A stretch of 64,000 nt of DNA from Nitrosomonas communis (GCF_001007935.1 NZ_CP011451.1:3596001-3660000), one strand, 5' to 3'; positions 19,755 through 29,338 are shown, counted from the stretch's first letter. The notes: generated from the letters alone by a model not told the origin. Numbers and translations: made by a program.

Positions 19755-20564
19755 CTAGCCAAAGCGTCCTGTAATATAATCTTCTGTTTGCTTGTTCTTT
19801 GGTTTGATAAAAATAGTGTCTGTTGTATCAAATTCTATTAACTGACCTAAATACATATAAGCAGTATAGTCAGAAACCCGAGCAGCTTGTTGCATATTAT
19901 GAGTTACTATAAGTATGGTCACTTTATTTTTAAGATCAGCGATCAATTCTTCAATGCTGGCAGTTGCAATTGGGTCTAATGCCGAAGTAGGTTCATCAAA
20001 TAATAATATTTCAGGGTCAGTTGCAAGCGCTCTTGCAATACATAATCGCTGCTGCTGTCCACCAGATAGATTAAAAGCAAGGTCATTCAGCCGATCTTTA
20101 ACTTCATCCCACAAGGCTGCATTACGTAACGCATCCTCCACTTTCTCTTCCAACATTGCACGTTGCTTAACGCCTCTTACTTTCAACCCATAAGCGACAT
20201 TTTCATAGATTGATTTAGGAAAAGGGTTCGGTTTTTGAAATACCATGCTGATACGCATTCTTACTTCAATCGGGTCAACATGAGAAGACAGAATATTCTC
20301 GTTGTCTGGGTAAAGAATGATCTCACCTTCATACCGATTACCTGTATAAAGATCGTGCATCCTATTAAAACATCGCAGAAAAGTAGATTTACCGCAGCCT
20401 GATGGGCCTATTAGTGCAGTTACCTGCTTTTCATGTAAAACCATATCAATATTTCTCAACGCATTAAAATCTCCATAATAAAAATTTAACTTTTTAACTA
20501 TGGATTTATATTGAGCAGGAGAGAGTTTATTTGCTTCAGGTTCTACTAAATTATTTTTTACCAT
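19755..20564 (-). CDS. pstB: Phosphate ABC transporter ATP-binding protein
   Basis: ATPase of the high-affinity phosphate importer. The 269 residues include Walker [10 protein letters not shown], the PstB-specific RCFNRMHDL, signature [15 protein letters not shown], Walker [14 protein letters not shown] and H-loop VTHNMQQ. All catalytic motifs are intact. Its start overlaps the end of pstA by 7 bases. The usual next gene, phoU, is absent; a repeat element and flgM follow instead. Confidence 0.97.
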   Translation of the reverse strand: MVKNNLVEPEANKLSPAQYKSIVKKLNFYYGDFNALRNIDMVLHEKQVTALIGPSGCGKSTFLRCFNRMHDLYTGNRYEGEIILYPDNENILSSHVDPIEVRMRISMVFQKPNPFPKSIYENVAYGLKVRGVKQRAMLEEKVEDALRNAALWDEVKDRLNDLAFNLSGGQQQRLCIARALATDPEILLFDEPTSALDPIATASIEELIADLKNKVTILIVTHNMQQAARVSDYTAYMYLGQLIEFDTTDTIFIKPKNKQTEDYITGRFG

Positions 20565-21484
20565 TTGATTTTTTTACGCATACGATAGCGAAGATAAATA
20601 GCCAATGCATTCATTGCAAGCGTCATAACAACCAGGACCAGTCCTGCTGCTGCTGCATTAAACTGAAACTCCTCTTCAGGTCGTGATACCCAATTAAACA
20701 TTTGTATTGGCATTACCGTGAAAGGTGCTGTCAACCATTCAAATGATATAAATGGAAATTCACTTTTTATTGGAGAGGGAGGTAAGAATGCAATAAAAGT
20801 TAATGCGCCAATTGTTATAATAGGGGCTGTTTCACCAATTGCTCGAGCTAAGCCGATAATGATACCGGTCAAGATACCTGGTGCAGAATATGGTAATAAA
20901 TGATCAGCAACTGTTTCCCACTTGGTGGCACCTAAAGCATAAGAACCTTCCCGAATCGCAACTGGAATAGATCGTATTGCCTCACGAGTTGCTACAATTA
21001 CAATAGGTAAAATTAAAAGAGCCAGAGTTAATCCAGCAGCCAAAATACTCTGCCCCAGACCTAATTGATAAACAAACAGACCCAATGCTAATAAACCATA
21101 AATAATAGAAGGTACTCCCGCAAGGTTGGTAACATTAATTTCTATTAGTTCTGTGAATAAATTTCTAGGCGCATATTCTTCTAAATAAACTCCGGCAGCT
21201 ACCCCAAGCGGGATAGCGGCCATTGCTGTAACCAACATTACTAGCGTAGTGCCAACCCACGCTGAAAGTATACCCGCAGATTCTGGGCGACGCGAAGGGA
21301 ATGAAGTAAAAAAATCCCAGGATAAACGTGGTGCACCATCTATGAGCATTTGTGTAAATAAAGCAATAAATGTCAATATAGCGAGCATTAAAGCAAGCAT
21401 ACCCGAAATTAAAAAAATTAAATCCCAAAGTCTATGTCGGGCAATAACCACACGTAATTCTTCTAATTTCTTTTCATCACTCAT
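20558..21484 (-). CDS. pstA: Phosphate ABC transporter permease PstA
   Basis: Inner-membrane permease of the Pst phosphate importer, 308 residues. It has about six hydrophobic segments, beginning with [21 protein letters not shown], and the permease EAA loop region [23 protein letters not shown]. It overlaps pstB by 7 bases, indicating coupled translation. It follows pstC with a gap of 131 bp. Confidence 0.95.
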   Translation of the reverse strand: MSDEKKLEELRVVIARHRLWDLIFLISGMLALMLAILTFIALFTQMLIDGAPRLSWDFFTSFPSRRPESAGILSAWVGTTLVMLVTAMAAIPLGVAAGVYLEEYAPRNLFTELIEINVTNLAGVPSIIYGLLALGLFVYQLGLGQSILAAGLTLALLILPIVIVATREAIRSIPVAIREGSYALGATKWETVADHLLPYSAPGILTGIIIGLARAIGETAPIITIGALTFIAFLPPSPIKSEFPFISFEWLTAPFTVMPIQMFNWVSRPEEEFQFNAAAAGLVLVVMTLAMNALAIYLRYRMRKKIKW

Positions 21485-21615
21485 AAATGCTGGTTAATAA
21501 CAATAAAATTTTCAAAAAATACTTAACAAAGCATTGATAATAACTGCATCGATTTAATAGCGGCGGCCTAACTTAAATATAATCCGAATCCAATTTTAGA
21601 ATAGTAGAAGCTTCT

Positions 21616-22563
21616 TTAATATGTCTCACGATATCGCTTACGTAGCAGATGACCAAGTATATTAAAAATTAATGTGATCAATAATAAAGTTAGCCCTGCT
21701 GCAAAAATAGTTTGGTAGCCAATACTACCATGTGGCAAATCACCCAAACTTACCTGAACAATATATGCAGTGATTGTTGCTGCTTGTTCCATGGGATTCC
21801 ACGTTAGATTTGGTTGCATTCCAGCAGCAATAGCTACGACCATAGTTTCTCCAACTGCCCGAGAAATAGCTAAAATATAAGCAGCTGCGATACCTGAGAA
21901 CGCTGCAGGCATTACCACTTTGATAGCCGTCTGAAACCTTGTGGCACCTATGGCATAAGAACCTTCCCGTAAATGCATTGGCACAGAACGCATCGCATCC
22001 TCAGTCATTGAACTTACATAAGGAATAATCATTATTCCCATTACTAGTCCAGCGGATAGCAAGCTAAACCCTGGTAGATCAGGAATAATTACCTGCAATA
22101 AGGGTGTAACGAATAAGAGAGCGAAATAACCATAAACGATGGTAGGGATACCACCTAGCAATTCCAGAAATGGTTTTGCAATCTCTCGTACCGTATATGA
22201 TGCAAATTCAGAAAGGTAAATAGCTATCGTTGTACCTAATGGAAGCGCCACTAGAAGGGCAATAGTTGAACTTACTACTGTTCCTGAGACTAAGGGAAGA
22301 ATTCCGTAATGCGCATCATCAAATAATGGTGTCCATTGTTTCTCTGTAAGAAATTCCCAAATTGAAACATGCTGAAAAAATGTGATCGATTCTTTTATCA
22401 GCATGAAAACAATAGAAAAGGTAATTACAACTGAAAAAAAAGCTGCCAAAAGTAGCAGCAGTTCTATAAATTTCTCTCTTAAATGGCGCTTATAGCTATA
22501 CCGAAGATTACCAGTTGATCTGCCTCTCTTCTCACATGTACTCTTTATATTTTTTGAATACAT
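21616..22563 (-). CDS. pstC: Phosphate ABC transporter permease PstC
   Basis: Second permease of the Pst importer, 315 residues. It has a basic cytoplasmic N-terminus (RGRSTGNLRYSYKRHLREK) longer than usual, then six predicted helices and the EAA loop TEDAMRSVPMHLREGSYAIGAT. It is the first gene of the pstC-pstA-pstB group. No pstS lies upstream in the window: the preceding 349 bases are non-coding and the next gene is cycB. Confidence 0.95.
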   Translation of the reverse strand: MYSKNIKSTCEKRGRSTGNLRYSYKRHLREKFIELLLLLAAFFSVVITFSIVFMLIKESITFFQHVSIWEFLTEKQWTPLFDDAHYGILPLVSGTVVSSTIALLVALPLGTTIAIYLSEFASYTVREIAKPFLELLGGIPTIVYGYFALLFVTPLLQVIIPDLPGFSLLSAGLVMGIMIIPYVSSMTEDAMRSVPMHLREGSYAIGATRFQTAIKVVMPAAFSGIAAAYILAISRAVGETMVVAIAAGMQPNLTWNPMEQAATITAYIVQVSLGDLPHGSIGYQTIFAAGLTLLLITLIFNILGHLLRKRYRETY

Positions 22564-22912
22564 ATTAATTTTCTATATTAATTTAATTTGTTTTTATTCA
22601 AAAATAAGAATCAATTTGTTTTATGAGAAGCAGTCCATCGATATGATGTGATTCATTAATATTGAGTACTGAAAAATTCTACTCATAACTTAACTTCTTG
22701 CTAGAAATGTGTGATCACATTATGGAAGTTAATTAATCTTTATTTCACCAACTTTACTTTGTAAATAAAGAATTAATAAAATATTCCGCTGAAAAAAAAA
22801 AGAAATTCCCTCGCTCTCATCAACCTATCGATTCTGAAACGACGTTCACTCTATGAGTGAGCGTCGATATCATAATGATAAAGTCCTCCGATTTTGATGA
22901 GTCAAATATTAA
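22564..22912. other. Intergenic region between cycB and pstC
   Basis: About 350 AT-rich bases holding the 3' end of the hao-cycAB transcript and the presumed pstC promoter (both minus strand). I looked for a Pho box and saw none that I would defend. A hairpin at 22840-22866 is listed separately. No pstS fragment is recognisable. Confidence 0.4.
22840..22866 (-). terminator. Hairpin downstream of cycB
   Basis: CGACG and TCACTC pair with GAGTGA and CGTCG around the loop TAT, with one T-G position in the stem. It lies about 50 bases past the cycB stop on the minus strand. A T-run follows only about 40 bases later, so it may stabilise the 3' end rather than terminate by itself. Confidence 0.5.
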
Positions 22913-23581
22913 TTAATCATCATCATCGGAGCCTTCTTCGGAAGCATTTTCTTCAGCTTCTTCACTATTTCCCTCTTCTTCGTCATCTTCATCCTCAGCC
23001 TCCTCGTCTTCTTCCGGCTTCAACACCATCTTGCCAGCAGCTAGGCTCGCATTTAAATCCGTCATCGGAGCTTCTTCATGGACCAGGTTCTGATGGCAAT
23101 CGATACAGGTGGCTCCCTCAGTTTCCATTTTCTTGTGCTCGGCCTGAGCGCTTTCGCCAGGTGGTTGCGGATCTTTATGACAGGTTCTGCAGGTGATGCT
23201 ATCCCACTTTTTGAGGTTCATACGCGCATCATGCGCCATGATGAGTCGACGCTCATTGAATTTTTCCAATGTGGAATAATCATTAACCAGTTCAAGGTAG
23301 AGCTCACGCGCACCATCCACAATATGGGTGGCCACTGCCAGATGGAAGTTCTCAAAGCCTTGCGGAATATGACAATCCTTGCAGCCGGGATTAACGCCTA
23401 ATGCGCCATAGTGTGAGGACTGCTTCAATTCTTTTTGCGGATAACTCATCGAGTGGCAGCTCGTACAGAATTCTTCTGTGGAAAGCGCTGCTTCCCCTCC
23501 GAATACGACGGCTACCAATACTATTCCCAGCAACCCGCCAATCAGCAAGCTGCCAATTGATCCTTTTTGTAGTGCGGTCAT
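22913..23581 (-). CDS. cycB: Tetraheme cytochrome cM552 (NapC/NirT family quinone reductase)
   Basis: CycB is thought to pass electrons from cytochrome c554 into the quinone pool in ammonia oxidisers. The 222 residues hold an N-terminal membrane anchor (SIGSLLIGGLLGIVLVAVVFG, residues 8-28) and four CXXCH heme sites at about 39, 67, 131 and 159. The last 30 or so residues are almost entirely Glu and Asp (from about residue 188). This acidic tail is not part of the NapC core. It is the last gene of the hao cluster, 24 bp after cycA. Confidence 0.93.
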   Translation of the reverse strand: MTALQKGSIGSLLIGGLLGIVLVAVVFGGEAALSTEEFCTSCHSMSYPQKELKQSSHYGALGVNPGCKDCHIPQGFENFHLAVATHIVDGARELYLELVNDYSTLEKFNERRLIMAHDARMNLKKWDSITCRTCHKDPQPPGESAQAEHKKMETEGATCIDCHQNLVHEEAPMTDLNASLAAGKMVLKPEEDEEAEDEDDEEEGNSEEAEENASEEGSDDDD

Positions 23582-23605
23582 TATTCTTTTCCTTTTTTTA
23601 CAGTT

Positions 23606-24322
23606 TTACTCTTCTTTTCCTTTTTCACCTTCTTTAGCACTGGCCTGGAATTCATCGTGATACTTGAATTTAGGTTCACCCACAAACACACCATCGAGTT
23701 TGAAGTGCTCGTGCATGGCTTTCACATCTTTGACCATTTTATCAAAGTCAAAGGCGTATTTCGGATCCACGTCCGGAGTAAAGGGGGTGTAAGGCGGTTT
23801 CGCATCTTTCCAGGGCGAACCTTCATAGTTCAGGTGACAGGCATTGCAGCTTTCTTCAAACGCAAAGTCTTGTCCTTTGTCTGCCAGGGTTTTACGCGGC
23901 GTGGTCTTGTTTGATTTCTCAAAAGCTTGCCCGGCCTTGCGGTGATCGCCACGGTAATTTTTGCCCGGTCCATGACAGGATTCACAGCCTACTCCTGTCA
24001 GCGGTTTTTTCGGGGCATCAATGCTATAGCCGCCTGTTTTGCCAAATCCGTCGACATGACAGCCGACGCAGTCTTTGTCCTGGGTATAGTCTTTCTCAGG
24101 ATCCAGCTTGGCTTTGACTTTGGCTTCCTTTTTGGTATTGGGCTTGAGCGATTCCATCGCTTTGGCATGGGCGGTGTCTTTCCAGGATTTGGCTTGCGAT
24201 TTGTGACAGTTGCTGCATTTGGTGCGACCTTCAAATGGGGCGTCTGAGGCGGCGATAGCAGCGCCTGTCATGAATGCAAACATGGCTGCGATAGCAACGG
24301 CATAGGCTGTAATGTACTTCAT
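23606..24322 (-). CDS. cycA: Tetraheme cytochrome c554
   Basis: Periplasmic electron acceptor of hydroxylamine oxidoreductase. The 238-residue precursor has a signal peptide (MKYITAYAVAIAAMFAFMTG plus AAIAA) and four CXXCH sites: CSNCH at 36, CVGCH at 85, CESCH at 113 and CNACH at 159. The conserved C-terminal stretch around DPKYAFDFDKMVKDVKAMHEHF is also present. The extreme C-terminus is lysine/glutamate-rich. It lies between haoB and cycB, the standard order in Nitrosomonas. Its base composition is GC-rich compared with the pst genes next door. Confidence 0.96.
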   Translation of the reverse strand: MKYITAYAVAIAAMFAFMTGAAIAASDAPFEGRTKCSNCHKSQAKSWKDTAHAKAMESLKPNTKKEAKVKAKLDPEKDYTQDKDCVGCHVDGFGKTGGYSIDAPKKPLTGVGCESCHGPGKNYRGDHRKAGQAFEKSNKTTPRKTLADKGQDFAFEESCNACHLNYEGSPWKDAKPPYTPFTPDVDPKYAFDFDKMVKDVKAMHEHFKLDGVFVGEPKFKYHDEFQASAKEGEKGKEE

Positions 24323-24442
24323 GTTCTCTCCTCTCTTTTAATTTGGGTCTTGATTATCATCCGGCTAAGCCTCAATTGTACGCGATCATCGGATTGTGTA
24401 AATGGTTTTGATGCGATCAGGGGTATTGGTTGGCGGCTCGCT

Positions 24443-25471
24443 TCATGGCAGCTTGTATACCCAGTATCCCCCTTGTTGATAAACGAGTTGCACCGCCTGG
24501 AGGTTCAGTGGCGGCTCTTTCTCAGTAAAAGGCAGCAGACGCGCCATGAGGGTCTGCGTGCTGGGCTCGTCGGCAAGAAAGAATGCCCGGATGTCGCGAT
24601 CAGACAGGGATTGCAGGGTATAGGTGTTGTAATCATGTTCTTTCATCTCGACTTTCATGTGGTTGATCAGCCCATGGATATTGCCGGTCAGCATGAAGTT
24701 TTTGTAGGCAACGCCAAATTTGTCCGGGTGCAGCAGTCCTAATTTGTATAAGTCAGAGACATGGATCACGAGGTAGGCTTCCTGGTTGGGGCCAATCAGG
24801 TCACGCAGTTTGGCTGCGCCTGCTTCGGGCGGTTGCAGCAGGGCTTCAGTAAAGCGCTGGAACTGGTCTCGTTCTTGTGCGGTGGGCACACTGTGTGAAA
24901 GGTCGCTTTCATAGGTACGGATGGTGTCGGCATGCTGCTGCCAGCGCGCCGGAATGATGAGCGGTTCATTTAAGTGTGCGTTAAACAGGGTGTTGCGTTC
25001 GGACAGCAGGTGTATTTGACGCGAGGTATCCCACCAGGCCAGGATAAGGGCGTCCGGCGAGACGTATTTGCCGATGGCGCTGGCTAATGCGCTCAGCTCC
25101 GAGGGTTTGCGCTCCAGGGCAAGCAGCGGTTCTCCCGTTTGATTTTCCCAGTTGAGCAGTACCGGCCCTTCTTTTTCCTTTTGCCCGAAATAGGCCAGCG
25201 CAATGGGCTGGTCTTTTTCTGCTATGTGTATTTCATATTTGCTGACCTTGAGCGTCGGCCAGGCTTCCAGTTCGAGTTCCGGAAATTGGTTCGCTTCCCC
25301 TTCTGCGATCAGCTGGTAGTGATAGGGGGCTGTCTGCGGTGTCAGCCAGAGATAAGCAAACCAGCTAAGTAAAATGAAACCTCCCGTTACGAGCGTGATG
25401 CCTAGTAACGGGAGGAGCTTGTCTTGCCAGCGCCCCCCGGGGGGGCGCTGTTTGTCATTGGCAGTACTCAA
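24443..25471 (-). CDS. haoB: HaoB, membrane protein of the hydroxylamine oxidation cluster
   Basis: The 342-residue protein has one N-terminal transmembrane helix ([20 protein letters not shown]) and a large, presumably periplasmic, domain without heme motifs. Its place between haoA and cycA is the conserved position of the gene also called orf2 or haoB in ammonia oxidisers. Its ATG overlaps the haoA stop by four bases (25468-25471), so translation is coupled. Function is not established; a role in HAO assembly or anchoring has been suggested from conservation alone. It is separated from cycA by 120 bp. Confidence 0.88.
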   Translation of the reverse strand: MSTANDKQRPPGGRWQDKLLPLLGITLVTGGFILLSWFAYLWLTPQTAPYHYQLIAEGEANQFPELELEAWPTLKVSKYEIHIAEKDQPIALAYFGQKEKEGPVLLNWENQTGEPLLALERKPSELSALASAIGKYVSPDALILAWWDTSRQIHLLSERNTLFNAHLNEPLIIPARWQQHADTIRTYESDLSHSVPTAQERDQFQRFTEALLQPPEAGAAKLRDLIGPNQEAYLVIHVSDLYKLGLLHPDKFGVAYKNFMLTGNIHGLINHMKVEMKEHDYNTYTLQSLSDRDIRAFFLADEPSTQTLMARLLPFTEKEPPLNLQAVQLVYQQGGYWVYKLP

Positions 25472-27180
25472 GCTTTGTTTTGCTTACGTTTACGCCAGCC
25501 GATCAGCGCGAGCGTGCCAGCCAGCAGCAGGCCACCGCCGAGTCCGCCCAGTGAGATTTTTTCACTGTTGCTGTTCAGGTCAAGCAGACTGGTTTTGCTT
25601 CCTTCCAGTTTGTTGACGCGTTCCTGCAGGGTGAGCATTTCGCGCAGTCGGGTGTGTTCGTCCTGAATTTCGACATAGGCGCGATTCATTGGACCCCATC
25701 CTTCCGTATAGGTCCAGCCACCGGGGTTGACGTGGGCAAAGCCTACGTGCATTTTAGCAAGGTCGTTCTCAGCCATTTCGAGTACTTTGAGTTCCATCGA
25801 GGCCGGGTTGTTGCCTTTTGACCAGAACAGCTGGGTGAATTGGCCAAAGCCCGGTTTGTCAGGAGCAGGCGGGGCCGGACGGTTGGTTTTTTGTCCGGTC
25901 AGCAGGCCTTCATCGTAGAGCTTCTTGACGATGTCATGGGCTTCCTGATATTTGGCCAGGCCTTCGAGCGTGCCTTTGTCCATGAGTTCCAGGTAGGTGC
26001 GCGCAAAACGCTCGGAGTGACATTGACTACAGGTGGCTGCCCAGGAGTCGAGTCGTTTTTCTGACCATTCGCTGGTGATGTTTTCAGCCACACCGGGTAC
26101 AAACGGATAGTTGGCCCAGCGTACTTTTCGTACCATGTTGTGCGCGTATTCGCCTTCATATTCCATGTGGCAGCTGGCACAGGTGGGGGCGCTTTGGCCG
26201 CCTTTTTCAAAGGCGTCTTTCAAGGGCACGTCCCAGTTCCATTTGTCGCCCATCATGGCGGTGACTTTGCCGTGTTTGGACATGGAGTAGGCTTCCCAGT
26301 TGTTGTGGTCTACCCCGCTGTGGCAGGTGGCGCAGGCTTCCGGTTTACGGGATTCTGCCGCAGAAAATTCATGCCGGGTATGACAGCCGTCACATTTGTT
26401 CTGGTTGTAGTGGCACATGGAGCAGCCTTCAGCCACTTCGCGCTGCGGCATAGCAGCCCAGACGGTGGTTTCGATGTTGGCTTTCCAGTCCAGTGCATGC
26501 GAGGGGCGTCCTTCCGGCCATTGTCCATTCGGGAAAATCATGGTGTCGCGTTCCGATTCACGCTCGGCAAATTCGCGCAGGTGACAGGTGCCGCAGGCGT
26601 CAGCGGTCGGCATGCGGATGTCTTTGGTGTGATCCGCTTTCTTCTTGGTGTTTATTTCGACGTGGCAGTCGATACAGCCTACTTCCTTCAGATTCTCCTT
26701 GGCACCCAGTTTACCGAGAGAACGCAGGTTATTTTCGACTTCCTCCAGCTTTTCCTTTTTGTAATATTTTGCATCTTCCGGTTTCAGTTTACGTACTTCG
26801 TCCAGGTTAGCATGGGTGCTGCGTTTCCAGGCTTGTACCCAGACCGGTGATTCGTCGGAGTGACATTCGACGCATTCTTGACGCGTGACGACTTCCTTGA
26901 CCGATGAAGGGGATTTGTAAAAGGTGGTCGGGTCCAAATACATGCTATAGGGAATCGGCTCCCAGTATTCAGCCATCGTGCCACGTCCTGCTCCCTGAGC
27001 AGGATCCTTGTAGCGCTTGACCAGCGCGTCGTAGGTCTCCTTCGGCGTTGCCTTGCTACGATCCAGATTCAGTGCCTTGTATGTCTCATCCGGCACGGTC
27101 GACAGGTTCGCATGCACTGCTCCCGCCATCATTACTCCACAGGCTATCGCTAGCCCTTTCAGCCATTTTCTGGCATCCAT
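25468..27180 (-). CDS. haoA: Hydroxylamine oxidoreductase (octaheme)
   Basis: Periplasmic enzyme of ammonia oxidisers that oxidises hydroxylamine, passing electrons to c554. The start is ATG 27180 ([10 protein letters not shown]) with a strong GGAGAGAGGA site; an upstream in-frame ATG is ignored. The 570-residue precursor has a 24-residue signal peptide ending VHA. Eight CXXCH motifs start at residues 103, 169, 196, 253, 263, 283, 334 and 384. Tyr491 in [16 protein letters not shown] is mature residue 467, the position of the tyrosine cross-linked to heme P460 in N. europaea. A C-terminal helix ([16 protein letters not shown]) followed by basic residues suggests membrane attachment of the precursor. 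The gene follows rpsT by only 65 bp. Confidence 0.98.
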   Translation of the reverse strand: MDARKWLKGLAIACGVMMAGAVHANLSTVPDETYKALNLDRSKATPKETYDALVKRYKDPAQGAGRGTMAEYWEPIPYSMYLDPTTFYKSPSSVKEVVTRQECVECHSDESPVWVQAWKRSTHANLDEVRKLKPEDAKYYKKEKLEEVENNLRSLGKLGAKENLKEVGCIDCHVEINTKKKADHTKDIRMPTADACGTCHLREFAERESERDTMIFPNGQWPEGRPSHALDWKANIETTVWAAMPQREVAEGCSMCHYNQNKCDGCHTRHEFSAAESRKPEACATCHSGVDHNNWEAYSMSKHGKVTAMMGDKWNWDVPLKDAFEKGGQSAPTCASCHMEYEGEYAHNMVRKVRWANYPFVPGVAENITSEWSEKRLDSWAATCSQCHSERFARTYLELMDKGTLEGLAKYQEAHDIVKKLYDEGLLTGQKTNRPAPPAPDKPGFGQFTQLFWSKGNNPASMELKVLEMAENDLAKMHVGFAHVNPGGWTYTEGWGPMNRAYVEIQDEHTRLREMLTLQERVNKLEGSKTSLLDLNSNSEKISLGGLGGGLLLAGTLALIGWRKRKQNKA

Positions 27181-27245
27181 TCCTCTCTCCTCCCTTCTTT
27201 GCTTTTTGTTTTTAATATATGAAATTTCTATCCAGAGCCAGATTA

Positions 27246-27509
27246 TCACACCATAGCTTTAATCGAGCTTGCTAACCGGCTTTTATGCCGTGCGGCCTTG
27301 TTTTTATGAATAATCCCCTTATTTGCAATAGAATCCAAAACACTGGTTGATTTCTTAAACACAGTTTCAGCTAGTTCTTTATCACCAGATTCAATTGCTT
27401 TTCTTATGCTTTTGATCGCAGTTCGCATTCTGGATCGCAAACTAAAATTTTCCTCTCGCCTCACGACAGTTTGTCTAGCTCGTTTCTTGGCTTGTGCTGT
27501 GTTGGCCAT
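27246..27509 (-). CDS. rpsT: 30S ribosomal protein S20
   Basis: Small basic protein binding 16S rRNA, 87 residues. It starts [13 protein letters not shown] at ATG 27509, the family start; an ATG four codons upstream is not used by relatives. The conserved [19 protein letters not shown] and [16 protein letters not shown] segments are present. The stop falls 65 bp before the haoA start on the same strand, so read-through into the hao cluster is possible. Confidence 0.97.
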   Translation of the reverse strand: MANTAQAKKRARQTVVRREENFSLRSRMRTAIKSIRKAIESGDKELAETVFKKSTSVLDSIANKGIIHKNKAARHKSRLASSIKAMV

Positions 27510-28068
27510 ATAATTCCTCAATCAATTTTTGCTAAAAAAACCTCGGATGTTACGTTTATTCTAAAAATAATGCAACATTACGTCATCATTAATATTCTTC
27601 GATTAAATTACTAACAGTAATCCACTCAAAAACCAAGTCTTCCATTATAGAATAGAATTTCTAATGGCCACCTCTAAAAATCTATATTTTCGAGCAATCC
27701 GCTTTGCGGATTGCTCGCTTATCCCGTCTCGCCATAATACTTCGTGGTTCACAAAAAATCTTCCTTATCTAAATCAGCTATATGCCGCGCCAACACTATT
27801 TGCTCTCGCCTGATCTTGGTTAGAACTCTGAACTTTTTTTAGAGGTGCACTAATATCTATCTGTTTTTTAGAAATATTCTGAAAAAGAATGCTAATATGC
27901 TCTTCTAATTTGAATTTTGCTTTATCCACTTCATCCATATCTATCGATATCCTGCCTCGCCTTACATCATAAAAGACTATCAGAATCTACCTAGACAGAA
28001 TCATCTTTCATTGAAGATATATTCGCTGAAAATACGCGTTCACATCAGATTCATTTCATAATGGAAGA
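27510..28068. other. Intergenic region between rpsT and the ISAs1 element
   Basis: About 560 bases. It contains the family 2 repeat copy (27666-27850) and presumably the rpsT promoter near 27520-27600. A 54-codon minus-strand frame (27774-27938) begins outside the repeat and ends inside it; I do not support it as a gene. Confidence 0.4.
27666..27850 (+). repeat. MITE-like element family 2, copy B
   Basis: A 185-bp element similar over its whole length to 13645-13824. Its ends are CCACCTCTAAAAA on the left and TTTTTTAGAGGTGCAC on the right. The internal hairpin is longer here: GAGCAATCCGC / GCGGATTGCTC around TTT, an 11-bp perfect stem. The paired differences from copy A keep the stem. It lies between rpsT and the ISAs1 element. 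Confidence 0.8.
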
Positions 28069-28082
28069 CAGGGTAATCGCGC

Positions 28083-29217
28083 TTAAATTATCCCAATAAC
28101 CTGACGTAAATACTCATTATCCCATCCGGCTTTTAAACGCTTGATCTTGATGCCAACCCTGGAGGTTTTTTCGGCCTTGATCAGATTCAGGGCGATATGC
28201 CGGATCACAGCCAGATTCGCAGCACTATGTCCCTTATTCGCAGCACTATGTCCCTTGCGAGTCCGATTGCTGTCTTCATCAAAGGCGATATCAAGCACCC
28301 AGTGCAAATTGTTCTCTATAGCCCAATGCGCCCGCACCACACGCTCTAATCGCTCCGGATCATTCGCATCAAGGCTACTGATGAAATAGCGTATTTCCTC
28401 GGTCACTTTGTTATCGGTTTCTCTTGTGGCGGTAATGGCAATAATGCTTCGTAAGCTTTTCCAGTCATGCCGTTCCTGGAGCCAGGCTATATCGGCTGTT
28501 GCTCGAATTGAGCGGGTTTCAATTCGGCCATGCTCACCTTCATAGCTAACCGAGGTTACTTTCGGCGATAAAGATGACGTGAAAAATGTCTTCACATCGT
28601 CGTGTAGGGTGCCCTGATTGCCTTTCAGGCTAAACACATCGTCACCGCCTTGCTGTTTAATCTGTTCGGCAATTTTCTTCTGGCAGCCTATGGCGTCGAT
28701 CGTAATCACTGCCCCTGCGATATCAAGTCTTGAAAGCAATTTGGGAATGGCAGTGATTTCATTTGATTTGTCATCGACTTTAACCTGGCCTAACACCAGA
28801 TGGTTGTGCTGAGCCCAAGCGCTGACCATATAGATGGCGGCTTTTTTTGAAGACTGGTCGAGGCTACGTCTTAAACACTTACCATCTATCGCAATCACTT
28901 CGCCTTCGGTGATGGTGGCCAGGTCAGCAACCCAGCGGGAAAAAAAAACGCTGAACTGCTCGGTATCAATGGCGGCGTAAACTTCTCCGAAGGTATCATG
29001 CGAAGGGATGCCATGCTTTAAACCCAGCAATTCGGTGAACCATGCCTCTTTTGCCAAGCCAAATTGTTCAATAGCAACCCACATCTGCACCACAAATCGT
29101 AGCGCAGATACTGATAAAGAAAATATCTTGTAGCTGATGTCTCTTTTGTCTGTTTATTCGCGGGTCTTGAATACTCGAAAAGTGATGGATAATGAAAGGT
29201 GTTGGCTTTACTGTCAT
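28083..29217 (-). pseudogene. ISAs1-family transposase, frameshifted
   Basis: The main open frame (28083-29093, 336 residues) carries the family core: GEVIAIDGKCLRRSLDQ, the ITIDAIGCQKKIAEQI strand, FSLKGNQGTLHDDV, and RAHWAIENNLHWVLDIAFDED. The true N-terminus is in another frame, from ATG 29217 (MTVKPTPFIIHHFSSIQDPR through ICATICGAD). The two join at about 29080-29086, where one extra or two missing bases break the frame. A 21-bp tandem duplication (28216-28257) repeats KGHSAAN in the C-terminal region. Together these changes probably inactivate it. Confidence 0.88.
28216..28257 (-). repeat. 21-bp perfect tandem duplication in the ISAs1 transposase
   Basis: Two copies of a 21-base unit (28216-28236 and 28237-28257) differ only in the final base and encode KGHSAAN twice, in frame. 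They lie near the conserved C-terminal catalytic region, where family members have a single copy (RTRKGHSAANLAVIRHIALN). Confidence 0.9.
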
Positions 29218-29309
29218 TTAAAATCTAAATGATAACGTTATTACCTTATCTAAATTCTATTTTCAAGCACTTTTAAGCGCGATTGCCCTGTAATGGAAGA
29301 GGCTGGAAA

Positions 29310-29338
29310 TTGACAATTCCGTATGAGTAGCATAATAT
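29310..29338 (+). promoter_or_regulatory. Sigma-70 promoter of rplM-rpsI
   Basis: A consensus -35 TTGACA (29310-29315), a 17-base spacer and -10 TAATAT (29333-29338) lie about 60 bases before the rplM start. The ISAs1 right end plus its target duplication finish only 9 bases upstream of the -35 box. Confidence 0.75.

Larger units (their letters stand above)
28069..29290 (-). mobile_element. ISAs1-family insertion sequence with intact ends and target duplication
   Basis: A 1222-bp element. The terminal inverted repeats are CAGGGTAATCGCGCTTAAA on the left and, as complement, CAGGGCAATCGCGCTTAAA on the right. It is flanked by the perfect 10-bp direct repeat TAATGGAAGA (28059-28068 and 29291-29300). 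ISAs1 elements are known to make 8-10 bp duplications. The transposase gene inside is frameshifted, so the copy is not autonomous despite its fresh-looking ends. Confidence 0.93.

Noticed and set aside
22564-22760. Possible Pho box upstream of pstC
   Set aside because: No pair of CTGTCAT-like half-sites with the correct spacing could be found by eye.
26140-26850. A 236-codon plus-strand open frame opposite haoA, and several others opposite cycA and haoB (for example 23927-24247)
   Set aside because: They are antisense shadows of the GC-rich hao genes: no ribosome sites, odd composition, and the minus-strand genes are certain.
27774-27938. A 54-codon minus-strand ORF (MDEVDKAKFKLEEHISILFQ...)
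   Set aside because: It begins outside and ends inside the family 2 repeat, has no ribosome site and matches no family I know. It may be a gene truncated by the repeat, but this cannot be supported.
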